From NCBI GenBank assembly GCA_964345775.1, contig CAYFSO010000133.1, positions 1 to 6,771 on the forward strand: DNA of 6,771 nt. Reading direction: 5' to 3'. Shown in pieces: positions 1 to 6,266 of this stretch (position 1 is the stretch's first letter; each line of letters begins with the position of its first letter). The notes beneath the pieces are model-generated. The model worked only from the letters and a program-made list of their open reading frames with translations, was not told the DNA's origin and ran no database searches. The translations under genes and the position numbers were made by a program. The stretch is from M55B154 sp964345775. Lineage in GTDB: Bacteria > Spirochaetota > UBA4802 > UB4802.

Positions 1-2
1 TC

Positions 3-977
3 TCAACCCCACCAGCGGTTTTTAAGGATGTCCCTGGTGTGGTATGATATGATCATGTCCGCGCCGGCCCTGAAGATGGAGGTAAGAATCTCGGTTACCA
101 GGGCCTGCTCGTCGCCATACCCCATCTTCGCCGATGCCTTCACCATGGAGTATTCGCCGCTCACATTATACGCGCATACCGGCACATCAACCATGCTCTT
201 AACCCGGTGTATCACGTCCATGTAGGACAGGGCGGGTTTCACCATGACGATGTCGGCCCCCTCTTCAAGGTCAAGCTGCACCTCCCGTTCCGCTTCGATG
301 GCGTTGCGGGGGTCCATCTGGTAGCTTCGCCTGTCACCGAACTGCGGGGCACTGCCTGCCGCGTCCCGAAAGGGGCCGTAGAAGGCGGACGCGTACTTGG
401 CCGAATATGCCATGATGGGGACATCACCGTATCCCTGCTGGTCAAGTGCTTCACGTATGGTGCCAACCCGCCCGTCCATCATGTCTGAGGGGGCCACCAC
501 GTCGGCTCCCGCGTGGGCGTGGGACACCGCCGTCTTTGCCAGCAATTCCAGGCTTGGATCGTTCAGCACCTTCCCCTCCTGCACGATGCCGCAATGGCCG
601 TGGCTCATGTACTCGCACAGGCACACGTCGGTAATCACCATCAGTTCGGGAAAGTTCTTCTTCAGCAGCCGCACCGCTTCCTGCACGATGCCGTGCTCGT
701 CGAAGGCGGCGGTGGCGGTGTCGTCCTTCTGCGCGGGGATGCCGAAAAGCAGCACCGATCGTACGCCAAGTTCCATGTCGGCTTTCACGTCCTGCACAAG
801 AAGATCGGGTGATACCCTGTCTATGCCGGGCATTGATGGTATGGCTTCACGCGTATTCTCAGCCTCTACCACGAAGCAGGGCATGATGAGCTTGTTGTAA
901 TCGGGCCTGGTCTCCGCCACCATGTCACGAATGGCGGCACTTGCCCGCAGGCGCCGTGGCCTCCATATCAGTTCCAT
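3..977 (-). CDS. hemB: Delta-aminolevulinic acid dehydratase (porphobilinogen synthase)
   Basis: Cytoplasmic enzyme that condenses two 5-aminolevulinate molecules into porphobilinogen, the monopyrrole used by HemC. The 324-residue protein is complete and of normal family length. Visible landmarks are the three-cysteine zinc site in DVCLCEYMSHGHCG (C119, C121, C129), the first active-site lysine in YSAKYASAFYGPF (K194), and the Schiff-base lysine in the family signature GADIVMVKPALSYMD (K247). The intact cysteine triad indicates a zinc-type enzyme rather than a magnesium-only type that has lost these cysteines. The ATG at 977 is preceded by a strong GGAGG (986-990, complement) with an 8-nt spacer, which fixes the start. 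It is the third visible gene of the hem operon, 25 bp after the cobA-hemD stop. Its stop codon is at the window edge, so any further downstream operon genes cannot be seen. Identification is secure. Confidence 0.97.
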   Translation of the reverse strand: MELIWRPRRLRASAAIRDMVAETRPDYNKLIMPCFVVEAENTREAIPSMPGIDRVSPDLLVQDVKADMELGVRSVLLFGIPAQKDDTATAAFDEHGIVQEAVRLLKKNFPELMVITDVCLCEYMSHGHCGIVQEGKVLNDPSLELLAKTAVSHAHAGADVVAPSDMMDGRVGTIREALDQQGYGDVPIMAYSAKYASAFYGPFRDAAGSAPQFGDRRSYQMDPRNAIEAEREVQLDLEEGADIVMVKPALSYMDVIHRVKSMVDVPVCAYNVSGEYSMVKASAKMGYGDEQALVTEILTSIFRAGADMIISYHTRDILKNRWWG

Positions 978-985
978 GTGCTGTT

Positions 986-990
986 CCTCC
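986..990 (-). promoter_or_regulatory. Ribosome binding site of hemB
   Basis: A GGAGG core on the minus strand, 8 nt before the hemB ATG, inside the 25-bp gap after cobA-hemD. It is the clearest Shine-Dalgarno site in the operon and suggests that hemB is translated independently of coupling. Confidence 0.75.
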
Positions 991-1002
991 GTTTGTCGTG
1001 TA

Positions 1003-2502
1003 TCATGATCGCAGCCGTTTCTTCTCGTATTCTACTATGGCCTCCACCAGGCCGTCAATGGTATAGGTGTCTGCCTCCACCTCCGGGTCATGACCGTACT
1101 CCCGCACCGTGTCGGCGGTGACGGGACCGATACAGGCCAGTACGGCTTTCGTGTCCGGCACCAGCGAGAAAAAATTGCGGGCGGTGGACGAACTGGTAAA
1201 GGTGATGATGTCGGCCCCCGATACGTGTACCATGGTCTCGCCGTCGACCTCAAGGGGCGTAACGGCATCGTAGATATGCACCCGTTCCACCATGCCCCCC
1301 CTTTCGCGCAGCCCGTCGGTGAGGGTCATTCGTGCGGATTCGGAGCAGGGCAGCAGCACCTGCTTTCCGTCAAGGTTCTCATCGGCAAATGCCTCTACAA
1401 GCGACTCGGCCACGTATTCCCCGGGTACCAGGTCGGGCATGATGGCGTATTGCCTGCATTCCTTCGCGGTTGCCGGCCCGATGGCGGCAACCTTCATATT
1501 GCCAAGGGCCCTGGCATCAAGCCCCTTATCATTCAACTCATCGAAGAAGATCTGTACCGCGTTCTGGGAGGTAAACACCACCCAGTCAAAATCGGCAAGC
1601 CTTGTGAAGGCGTCATGCAGGGGCGACAGATTTTGCATCTTCTGTATGATGATGGTGGGAAACTCCACCACGTCGGCACCCAGGCGGCGCAGTGCCTTTG
1701 AAAGCTTCGATGCCTGGGTACGGGTGCGGGTCACCACGATTCGCCTGCCGAACAGGGGCAGCGTGTCAAACCAGCGCAGTGTTTCGCGCAACTGCACAAC
1801 CCTGCCCACCACGATGATGGCGGGGGGCTTCATGCCAATCTCCACCACGTGGGCGGCTATATCAGCCAGTGTTCCGGTTGCCACCTGCTGGCGGGGGGTT
1901 GTTCCCCAGGTGACGATGGCCACCGGTGTGTCCGGCGGGAAGTTCTTCTTTTCTATAAGAGAGTTGCTTATATGTGCAAGGTTCTTCATTCCCATCAGGA
2001 AGGCGTAGGTGCGTTCAGGGTCGTAGGCGGGGAAGTTCACGTCCTCGTCCACCGAGTCCCCGCGCCTGTGGCCGGTGATCACCTCCACGGCATTGGCATA
2101 ATCCCGGTGTGTAAGGGGGATCCCCGCGTAGGCGGGTGCCGAGTAGAAGGACGAGATGCCGGGTATGAGCGCAAATGGCACCCCGGCCTTTACCAGCTCC
2201 TCGGCTTCTTCCCCTCCCCGTCCGAATATACAGGGGTCGCCTCCCTTCAGGCGTACCACCGTCTTCCCTTCTTTTGCCTTATCAATGATGAGGCTGTTTA
2301 TCTCGTCCTGCGTGAGGGTATGTTCACTTCCCTGCTTGCCCACGTACAGCTTTTCACAGTCATACACGTTGACTATTTCCGGGCTTGCCAGGTAATCGTA
2401 TATGATGCAGTCCGCCTCTGCCATGGCGTCCATGGCCTTGCGCGTGATGAGGTCGGGATCTCCGGGTCCCGCGCCTGCCAGGTATACAAATCCGTTTTTC
2501 AT
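1003..2502 (-). CDS. cobA-hemD: Fused uroporphyrinogen-III C-methyltransferase / uroporphyrinogen-III synthase
   Basis: Bifunctional 499-residue cytoplasmic enzyme. Residues 1 to about 245 form the SAM-dependent uroporphyrinogen-III methyltransferase (SUMT). Landmarks are the N-terminal loop VYLAGAGPGDPDLIT (7-20), RLKGGDPCIFGRGGEE (84-99) and VVGRVVQLRE near 231-240; the product is precorrin-2. Residues from about 252 (GRRIVVTRTR) to the end form HemD, which cyclises hydroxymethylbilane to uroporphyrinogen III. It has the typical motifs FTSQNAVQIFF, AIGPATAKEC, FTSSSTARNFF and CIGPVTADTV. No CysG-type dehydrogenase/ferrochelatase domain is present, so precorrin-2 oxidation and metal insertion must be done by another protein. 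The start overlaps the hemC stop as ATGA, implying translational coupling. An AGGAG lies about 13 nt upstream, which is rather far. Both activities belong to adjacent steps, so the fusion may channel unstable intermediates (inference). Confidence 0.95.
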   Translation of the reverse strand: MKNGFVYLAGAGPGDPDLITRKAMDAMAEADCIIYDYLASPEIVNVYDCEKLYVGKQGSEHTLTQDEINSLIIDKAKEGKTVVRLKGGDPCIFGRGGEEAEELVKAGVPFALIPGISSFYSAPAYAGIPLTHRDYANAVEVITGHRRGDSVDEDVNFPAYDPERTYAFLMGMKNLAHISNSLIEKKNFPPDTPVAIVTWGTTPRQQVATGTLADIAAHVVEIGMKPPAIIVVGRVVQLRETLRWFDTLPLFGRRIVVTRTRTQASKLSKALRRLGADVVEFPTIIIQKMQNLSPLHDAFTRLADFDWVVFTSQNAVQIFFDELNDKGLDARALGNMKVAAIGPATAKECRQYAIMPDLVPGEYVAESLVEAFADENLDGKQVLLPCSESARMTLTDGLRERGGMVERVHIYDAVTPLEVDGETMVHVSGADIITFTSSSTARNFFSLVPDTKAVLACIGPVTADTVREYGHDPEVEADTYTIDGLVEAIVEYEKKRLRS

Positions 2503-3398
2503 ATGAGGGAATCCGCTCCTTCCTTTTTCATCTGCCGGGCCAGGTCAAATCCCAGCTGTTCGGGGTCATCTCCCACCACGGTTTCGCGGAGCAGCCGTGA
2601 ACCGTCGGTTGCCGCCACCACGCCGGTAAGATGTATCTTGTCCATGTTCAGGTAGGCATACGCCCCAAGCGGTATATGGCACCCGCCGCCAAAACGCTGC
2701 AGAAAGTACCGCTCTGCTGACACGGCAAGCACAGTCTCCCGGTGATTGAAGTCTTTCACCGCGTCGATTACATCACTGTCCCCCCTGCGCACCTGTATGG
2801 CCAGCGCCCCCTGGCCGGGAGACGGTATGAAATAGCTGTAGGGCATCGCCCTGGGGATAAGCCCGTCAAGGTCAACCTCTATCCGCTTGATACCGGCGGT
2901 TGCAAGTATAATGGCATCGAACTGCCCTTCTCGCAGCTTGCGCAGCCTGGTGGTGACGTTCCCGCGAATGGGCTCCACCTCAAGCGAGGGCATGAGATGC
3001 TTCAGCTGCGCCATGCGCCTCAGGGAACTTGTACCTACCAGCGCCCCCTCGTGGAGGGGAAAGTAATGGTCGTCCCTGAAGGAATCTCTCTTCACGATGA
3101 GAGTATCCGAGGGATCCTCGCGGACGGTGATGGCTGCCACCACAAGTCCTTCCACCTCTTCGGTGGGGAGGTCCTTCATGGAATGCACGGCTATATCGAT
3201 GCGATTGTCAAGAAGGGCGTCTTCTATTTCCTTGGTGAAAAAGCCCTTCCCTTCCATCTTGTCAAAGGACACGTTCTGTATCTTGTCTCCCTGCGTCTTG
3301 ATCACCTCGATACGCGCCCTGTCCCGTCCCAGCAGGTCGGCCACGTAACTGGCCTGCCACATGGCAAGCTCGCTTCCTCTTGTTCCAATTGTCAGCAT
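2499..3398 (-). CDS. hemC: Porphobilinogen deaminase (hydroxymethylbilane synthase)
   Basis: Joins four porphobilinogen units into hydroxymethylbilane, the substrate of HemD. With the start I choose (ATG at 3398, MLTIGTRGSELAMWQ), the protein has 299 residues, close to family length. Visible motifs are the N-terminal IGTRGSELA; HSMKDLP with the catalytic aspartate D76; GTSSLRR (122-128) and RGNVTTRL (145-152), which bind the cofactor and growing chain; and FGGGCHIPLGAYA, whose C240 carries the dipyrromethane cofactor. The frame stays open 48 codons further upstream to 3542. That extension translates a heptad repeat element and the putative promoter, and it has no family resemblance, so I reject it. 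The Shine-Dalgarno match before 3398 is weak (GGAT about 10 nt upstream). It is the first gene of the operon; hemA is not adjacent upstream, unlike in many similar clusters. Confidence 0.95.
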   Translation of the reverse strand: MLTIGTRGSELAMWQASYVADLLGRDRARIEVIKTQGDKIQNVSFDKMEGKGFFTKEIEDALLDNRIDIAVHSMKDLPTEEVEGLVVAAITVREDPSDTLIVKRDSFRDDHYFPLHEGALVGTSSLRRMAQLKHLMPSLEVEPIRGNVTTRLRKLREGQFDAIILATAGIKRIEVDLDGLIPRAMPYSYFIPSPGQGALAIQVRRGDSDVIDAVKDFNHRETVLAVSAERYFLQRFGGGCHIPLGAYAYLNMDKIHLTGVVAATDGSRLLRETVVGDDPEQLGFDLARQMKKEGADSLI

Positions 3399-3433
3399 TA
3401 TTTCAATCCAGTCATAATTTTTCAAGGTACAGT

Positions 3434-3460
3434 TTCTTACGGGAGGTGCCCTCGTGTCAA
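3434..3460 (-). promoter_or_regulatory. Candidate sigma70 promoter of the hem operon
   Basis: On the minus strand a perfect -35 hexamer TTGACA (3455-3460) is followed after 15 bp by TAAGAA (3434-3439), a modest -10 match; the spacer is slightly short. It lies 36 bp upstream of the hemC ATG and just hemC-proximal to the heptad element, so transcripts starting here would not contain the repeat. The assignment rests on hexamer inspection only. Confidence 0.4.
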
Positions 3461-3476
3461 TAAACAATCGGTTTGC

Positions 3477-3556
3477 GTGAACAGTGAAGCGTGAGGAGTG
3501 ATCAGGCAGCTTGCAGGTTTTCTTGCACTGTTCACTGTTCACCTCTCACTTCTCAC
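3477..3556. repeat. Convergent pair of degenerate heptanucleotide arrays (GTGANNN)
   Basis: On the plus strand four consecutive 7-bp units run GTGAACA, GTGAAGC, GTGAGGA, GTGATCA (3477-3504). On the minus strand, reading down from 3556, four more run GTGAGAA, GTGAGAG, GTGAACA, GTGAACA (to 3529), followed by a decayed GTGCAAG (to 3522). Because the arms face each other, they contain a perfect 12-bp inverted repeat, GTGAACAGTGAA at 3477-3488 against its complement at 3531-3542, with 42 bp between. The block sits between the two divergent candidate promoters. Function is unknown. It could be a repeat that spreads between intergenic sites, a cruciform/hairpin, or an array of protein binding sites. 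Confidence 0.7.
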
Positions 3557-3567
3557 CTGAAAATAAC

Positions 3568-3596
3568 TTTACAAATTGACTTCCAAGCTGTACTCT
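3568..3596 (+). promoter_or_regulatory. Candidate sigma70 promoter of the zinc-ribbon gene
   Basis: TTTACA (3568-3573, five of six -35 matches), a 17-bp spacer, then TACTCT (3591-3596, three of six -10 matches). This leaves a leader of about 30 nt before the ATG at 3633. An overlapping TTGACT at 3576 has no good -10 partner. The call is weak and made by inspection. Confidence 0.3.
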
Positions 3597-3632
3597 TTCA
3601 TTCAACCCAACTAAACCGAAAGGAACACTGCC

Positions 3633-3944
3633 ATGAACTATATACGCGTATGGACCGAGATTGACCCGCAGGATATTCAGGAACACATCGTTATCGTTGA
3701 TGACAAGTTCGGGTTCTGTCCCAACTGCAAGACCCCGGGGATCGACCTGAAAGAGATGAAGAAATGCCCCGGATGTGACCGGGAATTCAAGTACGTAACC
3801 TCGAGGGATGCAAAAGGGGGACGTGCGTTCGAGATCGTCACGAGAATACGGAAAAAACTGCCGAACATGACATTCGTGGACTACGATGATTATGACAAGA
3901 TGACGGTCAGGAAAAAGTCGGACAATCTGTTCAGGGACATATAA
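3633..3944 (+). CDS. Small zinc-ribbon protein of unknown function
   Basis: A 103-residue soluble protein that I do not recognise as a named family. Its clear feature is a four-cysteine zinc ribbon, CPNC (C29, C32) and CPGC (C45, C48), with 12 residues between the pairs. The first 28 residues look like a short alpha/beta lead-in. The C-terminal half (about 60-103) is highly charged, with a basic patch RIRKK followed by an acidic YDDYD and a basic VRKK segment. There is no signal peptide or membrane segment, so it is probably cytoplasmic. The start is supported by AGGAA at 3621-3625, 7 nt before the ATG. It is transcribed divergently from hemC and ends about 90 bp before the barrel genes. Zinc ribbons of this form can bind nucleic acid or simply stabilise a small domain; the sequence does not decide which. 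Confidence 0.85.
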   Translation: MNYIRVWTEIDPQDIQEHIVIVDDKFGFCPNCKTPGIDLKEMKKCPGCDREFKYVTSRDAKGGRAFEIVTRIRKKLPNMTFVDYDDYDKMTVRKKSDNLFRDI

Positions 3945-3949
3945 TGTTC

Positions 3950-3979
3950 TTGACTGCTGTAACCCGCTGCTGTTACCAT
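3950..3979 (+). promoter_or_regulatory. Candidate promoter of the beta-barrel gene cluster
   Basis: TTGACT (3950-3955, five of six) and TACCAT (3974-3979, four of six) are separated by 18 bp, directly after the zinc-ribbon stop and about 50 bp before the first barrel gene. No convincing terminator separates the two genes, so read-through from upstream is also possible. Confidence 0.35.
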
Positions 3980-4032
3980 TAGCCGTTTACCTGGCAGCAT
4001 CAATACCAGTTATGAAAGCGAAAAGAGGACCG

Positions 4033-4317
4033 ATGACAGGCAAACTTCCGATTACAGGGAACTTTACGATGGCCATCACCATGCTGGTCATGCTCCTTTT
4101 CGCCTCTCCACTTATGGCCGACAGGAACATTGGGGTGGGACTCCATCTTGGCGGCCATCACAATACCGGGAATATCGATTCATTTTACCAGGGAGCGCAG
4201 GTAGACCCGCAGAACAGCCTGTTCGTGGGCATTTCGTTCAAGTTTGCCGCACCTTTCGCCTTCCTGAGAACCGGTGCCGATACAAGTTTCGTGCTGAACA
4301 AGGGAAATATTCTTGAA
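4033..4317 (+). CDS. Outer-membrane beta-barrel protein 1, N-terminal part (cut by assembly gap)
   Basis: Amino-terminal part of a predicted outer-membrane protein, 95 residues visible from the ATG at 4033. It has a signal peptide: a short n-region with K4, a hydrophobic core MAITMLVMLLFASPLMA, and likely cleavage after LMA (residue 29), before DRNIG. The mature part begins with alternating strands (IGVGLHLGG, LFVGISFKF, FAFLRTGAD) typical of barrel hairpins. An in-frame ATG at 4012 would add seven residues (MKAKRGP) but has no ribosome binding site. The 4033 start has AGAGGA at 4024-4029 with a short spacer. A third ATG at 4069 has CAGGGAA upstream but would remove the positive n-region. The coding sequence runs into Ns at 4318. 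It continues as the 4418-4795 fragment in a different nominal frame, as expected when the gap length is arbitrary. Confidence 0.75.
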
Positions 4318-4417
4318 NNNNNNNNNNNNNNNNNNNNNNNNNNNNNNNNNNNNNNNNNNNNNNNNNNNNNNNNNNNNNNNNNNNNNNNNNNNNNNNNNNN
4401 NNNNNNNNNNNNNNNNN
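4318..4417. other. Assembly gap of exactly 100 Ns
   Basis: A run of 100 undetermined bases. This round number is a common scaffolding placeholder and need not reflect the true distance. The frames on either side do not match across 100 bases, which agrees with an arbitrary length. Comparison with the two downstream paralogues suggests that only a loop of about 0 to 20 residues is missing. Confidence 0.95.
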
Positions 4418-4795
4418 GGCAGCAGCGAAGGTCTTGATACCTATGAGCTCAACTACACCATGGTACCGTTATTTGCCGGACTCCGGTTTCCCCTGCAGAA
4501 CAGGGGCGTCTTCTACCTTGGCGGCGGCGGCGCCTATTTTCTGGGAACAGGTGAAGTGAAATCAGAAGCATCGGGAACGTCAGAGAGTATTACCGCAACC
4601 GCGCTGGCCTTCGGGTTTATCAGCGGCATGCAGTTGCACATAACCGATACCATTTCCCTCTACATGGAATGGGAATACCTGAACGGCAGGTCAAAGCCGG
4701 TGACGCAGACATCGTCCACGTCCACGTACGAGAATTTTTATGTTGATTATACCGGGCACCGGCTGCAACTTGGCATGATGTACTATATACTATGA
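4418..4795 (+). CDS. Outer-membrane beta-barrel protein 1, C-terminal part
   Basis: The 125 codons after the gap, ending at the TGA at 4793-4795. No true start lies within this part; it is the carboxyl end of the gene that begins at 4033. Alternating hydrophobic/polar strands with short turns are evident: MVPLFAGLRFPL, VFYLGGGGAYFLG, LAFGFISGMQL, ISLYMEWEYLNGRS, and a final strand HRLQLGMMYYIL. The pattern VPLFAGL..PL..R..FYLGGG, then TD.I...EW....GRS, then an aromatic-rich last strand recurs in the gene at 5573-6259, so the two are paralogues. Visible residues of both parts total about 220, so the whole protein should be near the 228-256 residues of its neighbours. The function of the barrel is unknown; it could be structural, a small porin or an adhesin-like surface protein. 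The stop overlaps the next gene's start as ATGA. Confidence 0.78.
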   Translation, partial: GSSEGLDTYELNYTMVPLFAGLRFPLQNRGVFYLGGGGAYFLGTGEVKSEASGTSESITATALAFGFISGMQLHITDTISLYMEWEYLNGRSKPVTQTSSTSTYENFYVDYTGHRLQLGMMYYIL

Positions 4796-5562
4796 TGGGT
4801 TACATGATGAAACGGGGCATATTCACAACACTGTTCATAATTGCATTCATCCTTCCGGCATCCCTGGCTGCCGCCCGGGTGAACTATGCAATGACCCTTC
4901 ATGGGGGCATGATGCCCTCCCTGGGTGGTGACCTGATGTCCCATGAACAGGGAGCCACCTTCAACAGTTCCACAGGTATCGATGGCATCAATAATTCCGC
5001 TTCAGGTTTCGACACGTCGCCGGTAGACCGGCTGCTGGGTGCCAGCGTGGGGCTCACCTTCAAGGTAACCTTTTACGGGTATTTTCACATGAGGATCGGT
5101 GGCAACTATTTTCAAAACATATACGGGGGGACGGGAAAGACCGTATACGATGACGGTGGTACCGACCGCCTTCTGAAATGCGAGTATTCCATGTGGGGGT
5201 ACGATATTCCGGTCACCGTTGGCCTTACTATACCCTTCTGGAAGGACATGAAAATATCCTTCAGCACCGGGCTTGCATATGCCTACGGTGAGTACACCAA
5301 CAAGTTTGAATCAAACGCTCCGCTTGAATACAAGGGCAAGTTCAAGGGATGGGCCCTGCCGATGGTGATACACCTTGAAGGAGAGTACTTCCTCACCAGG
5401 CAGCTGGCAGCATATACCAGCCTTTCCTACTATAATGGATCGACCAGTGTTCTTGCTGATAAAAAGGATGACGATGCATCCGGCAACACTGATTATGCGT
5501 CAATAGACTTTACCGGGTACCGTTTCAACCTGGGAGTATCGTATTATTTTAAACCAATATAA
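4792..5562 (+). CDS. Outer-membrane beta-barrel protein 2
   Basis: A 256-residue predicted outer-membrane protein of unknown function. Signal peptide: n-region ending in K7-R8, hydrophobic core IFTTLFIIAFILPASLA, likely cleavage within or after the LAAA run (about 27-28). The mature protein begins with NYAMTLHGG and has repeated amphipathic strands (LLGASVGLTFKV, FHMRIGGNYF, IPVTVGLTIPF, KISFSTGLAYAYGEY, LPMVIHLEGEYF, AAYTSLSYYNGS), ending in TGYRFNLGVSYYF plus KPI. A polar loop at about 45-75 and a charged DKKDDD loop near 224-228 look surface-exposed. It is the most divergent of the three tandem paralogues: it keeps the P.TVGL..P block and the closing YRFNLG strand but has YYNGS in place of the EW...GRS motif. 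The first ATG overlaps the preceding stop (ATGA) with no ribosome binding site, suggesting coupling. In-frame ATGs at 4795, 4804 and 4807 are alternatives, and the 4807 start (MKRGIF) would give a tidier signal peptide. Confidence 0.85.
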   Translation: MMGYMMKRGIFTTLFIIAFILPASLAAARVNYAMTLHGGMMPSLGGDLMSHEQGATFNSSTGIDGINNSASGFDTSPVDRLLGASVGLTFKVTFYGYFHMRIGGNYFQNIYGGTGKTVYDDGGTDRLLKCEYSMWGYDIPVTVGLTIPFWKDMKISFSTGLAYAYGEYTNKFESNAPLEYKGKFKGWALPMVIHLEGEYFLTRQLAAYTSLSYYNGSTSVLADKKDDDASGNTDYASIDFTGYRFNLGVSYYFKPI

Positions 5563-5572
5563 GACCATGTAA

Positions 5573-6259
5573 ATGAATATGAGAAAAGTACTTTTACATA
5601 CATTAGCCATTCTTTCAGCCATAGTCATCATGATCACAGGATCAACCACGGGTGCAATGGCCATTGGCGAATTCTCCATAGGTATAAACGGCGGGGTTAC
5701 CTACGATCCCAATCATCTTGAGCCCATGATAGAGAATTTTAACAGGACTGAAAAGGCCACCAGTACAAATGTTTCTCAAATGGAAGTCCCATACGCTGCC
5801 GTGTACGGTTTATCAATGAGATACCAGTTCAACTACTTTCTTTTCCGGATCGGGTTTCACTATGCAGCTCCCATCCAGAACATAGAAGGTAAATCCGCAG
5901 GTGTAAAATATAAAATTGACACCTACCAGGCATCACTGCCTGCGACTGTAGGTCTTATACTGCCCCTGAAAAAGAGAACGTATTTCTTCCTGGGCGGCGG
6001 GCTTACCTACCATTACGCCTACCTCAGCATCAAGCAGGGGGGCACAGAGGAAAGGTATGCCGATGCCATTGCCGGCTACCATTTCATGGTTGGCGCCGAG
6101 GTCCCCGTCACGGACAGGATCACCATATCCAGTGAATGGATACACCAGGAAGGCCGCTCAATTCCCATAGATGACGAGATAGCAGGCACCAACACGTACA
6201 CCATCAACGTGAAAGGTGACATCCTCCTCTTCGGCGTGAATTATTACATTTCGATGTAA
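5573..6259 (+). CDS. Outer-membrane beta-barrel protein 3
   Basis: A 228-residue predicted outer-membrane protein, third of the tandem set. Signal peptide: MNMRKVLLH, then a hydrophobic core to about residue 22, with an AMA cleavage site at 28-30. Mature strands include FSIGINGGVTY, VYGLSMRYQF, YFLFRIGFHY, LPATVGLILPL, YFFLGGGLTYHYAYL, YHFMVGAEV, ITISSEWIH and the last strand ILLFGVNYYISM. The middle block (DTY, LP.TVGL..PL, R.YFFLGGG) and the later block (TDRI...EW....GRSIP) match protein 1 closely. The C terminus lacks the usual terminal phenylalanine but has YY just before the end, as its siblings do. The gene starts 10 bp after protein 2 ends. No good Shine-Dalgarno is seen, and an ATG-TAA start-stop pair at 5567-5572 directly abuts the ATG. 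ATG 5579 (MRKVLL) is an equally plausible start. The ligand or role is unknown. Confidence 0.86.
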   Translation: MNMRKVLLHTLAILSAIVIMITGSTTGAMAIGEFSIGINGGVTYDPNHLEPMIENFNRTEKATSTNVSQMEVPYAAVYGLSMRYQFNYFLFRIGFHYAAPIQNIEGKSAGVKYKIDTYQASLPATVGLILPLKKRTYFFLGGGLTYHYAYLSIKQGGTEERYADAIAGYHFMVGAEVPVTDRITISSEWIHQEGRSIPIDDEIAGTNTYTINVKGDILLFGVNYYISM

Positions 6260-6266
6260 ACAAATA

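Noticed and set aside
1090..2655. Long plus-strand open frames (1090-1701, 1292-2008, 1849-2655) opposite cobA-hemD
   Set aside because: They lie antisense to a gene with unmistakable family motifs, have no ribosome binding sites or recognisable domains, and mirror its codon bias. The same holds for 2742-3494 opposite hemC and the short frames opposite hemB.
3435..3460. Riboswitch (for example cobalamin) upstream of hemC
   Set aside because: The leader from the candidate promoter to hemC is under 60 nt and shows no B12-box-like or other structured element.
3477..3556. CRISPR array
   Set aside because: The units are 7 bp and contiguous, with no spacers of CRISPR size and no cas genes.
3959..3976. 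Possible terminator hairpin GTAAC/GTTAC after the zinc-ribbon gene
   Set aside because: Only a 5-bp stem with an 8-nt loop and no T-tract; it also overlaps a better candidate promoter.
4313..4795. Separate gene starting with TTG at 4313
   Set aside because: The apparent start lies just before the N run and the frame is carried only through undetermined bases. Paralogue comparison shows that this is the carboxyl end of the gene starting at 4033.
5933..6145. 70-codon minus-strand frame
   Set aside because: Antisense shadow of beta-barrel gene 3, with no supporting signal.
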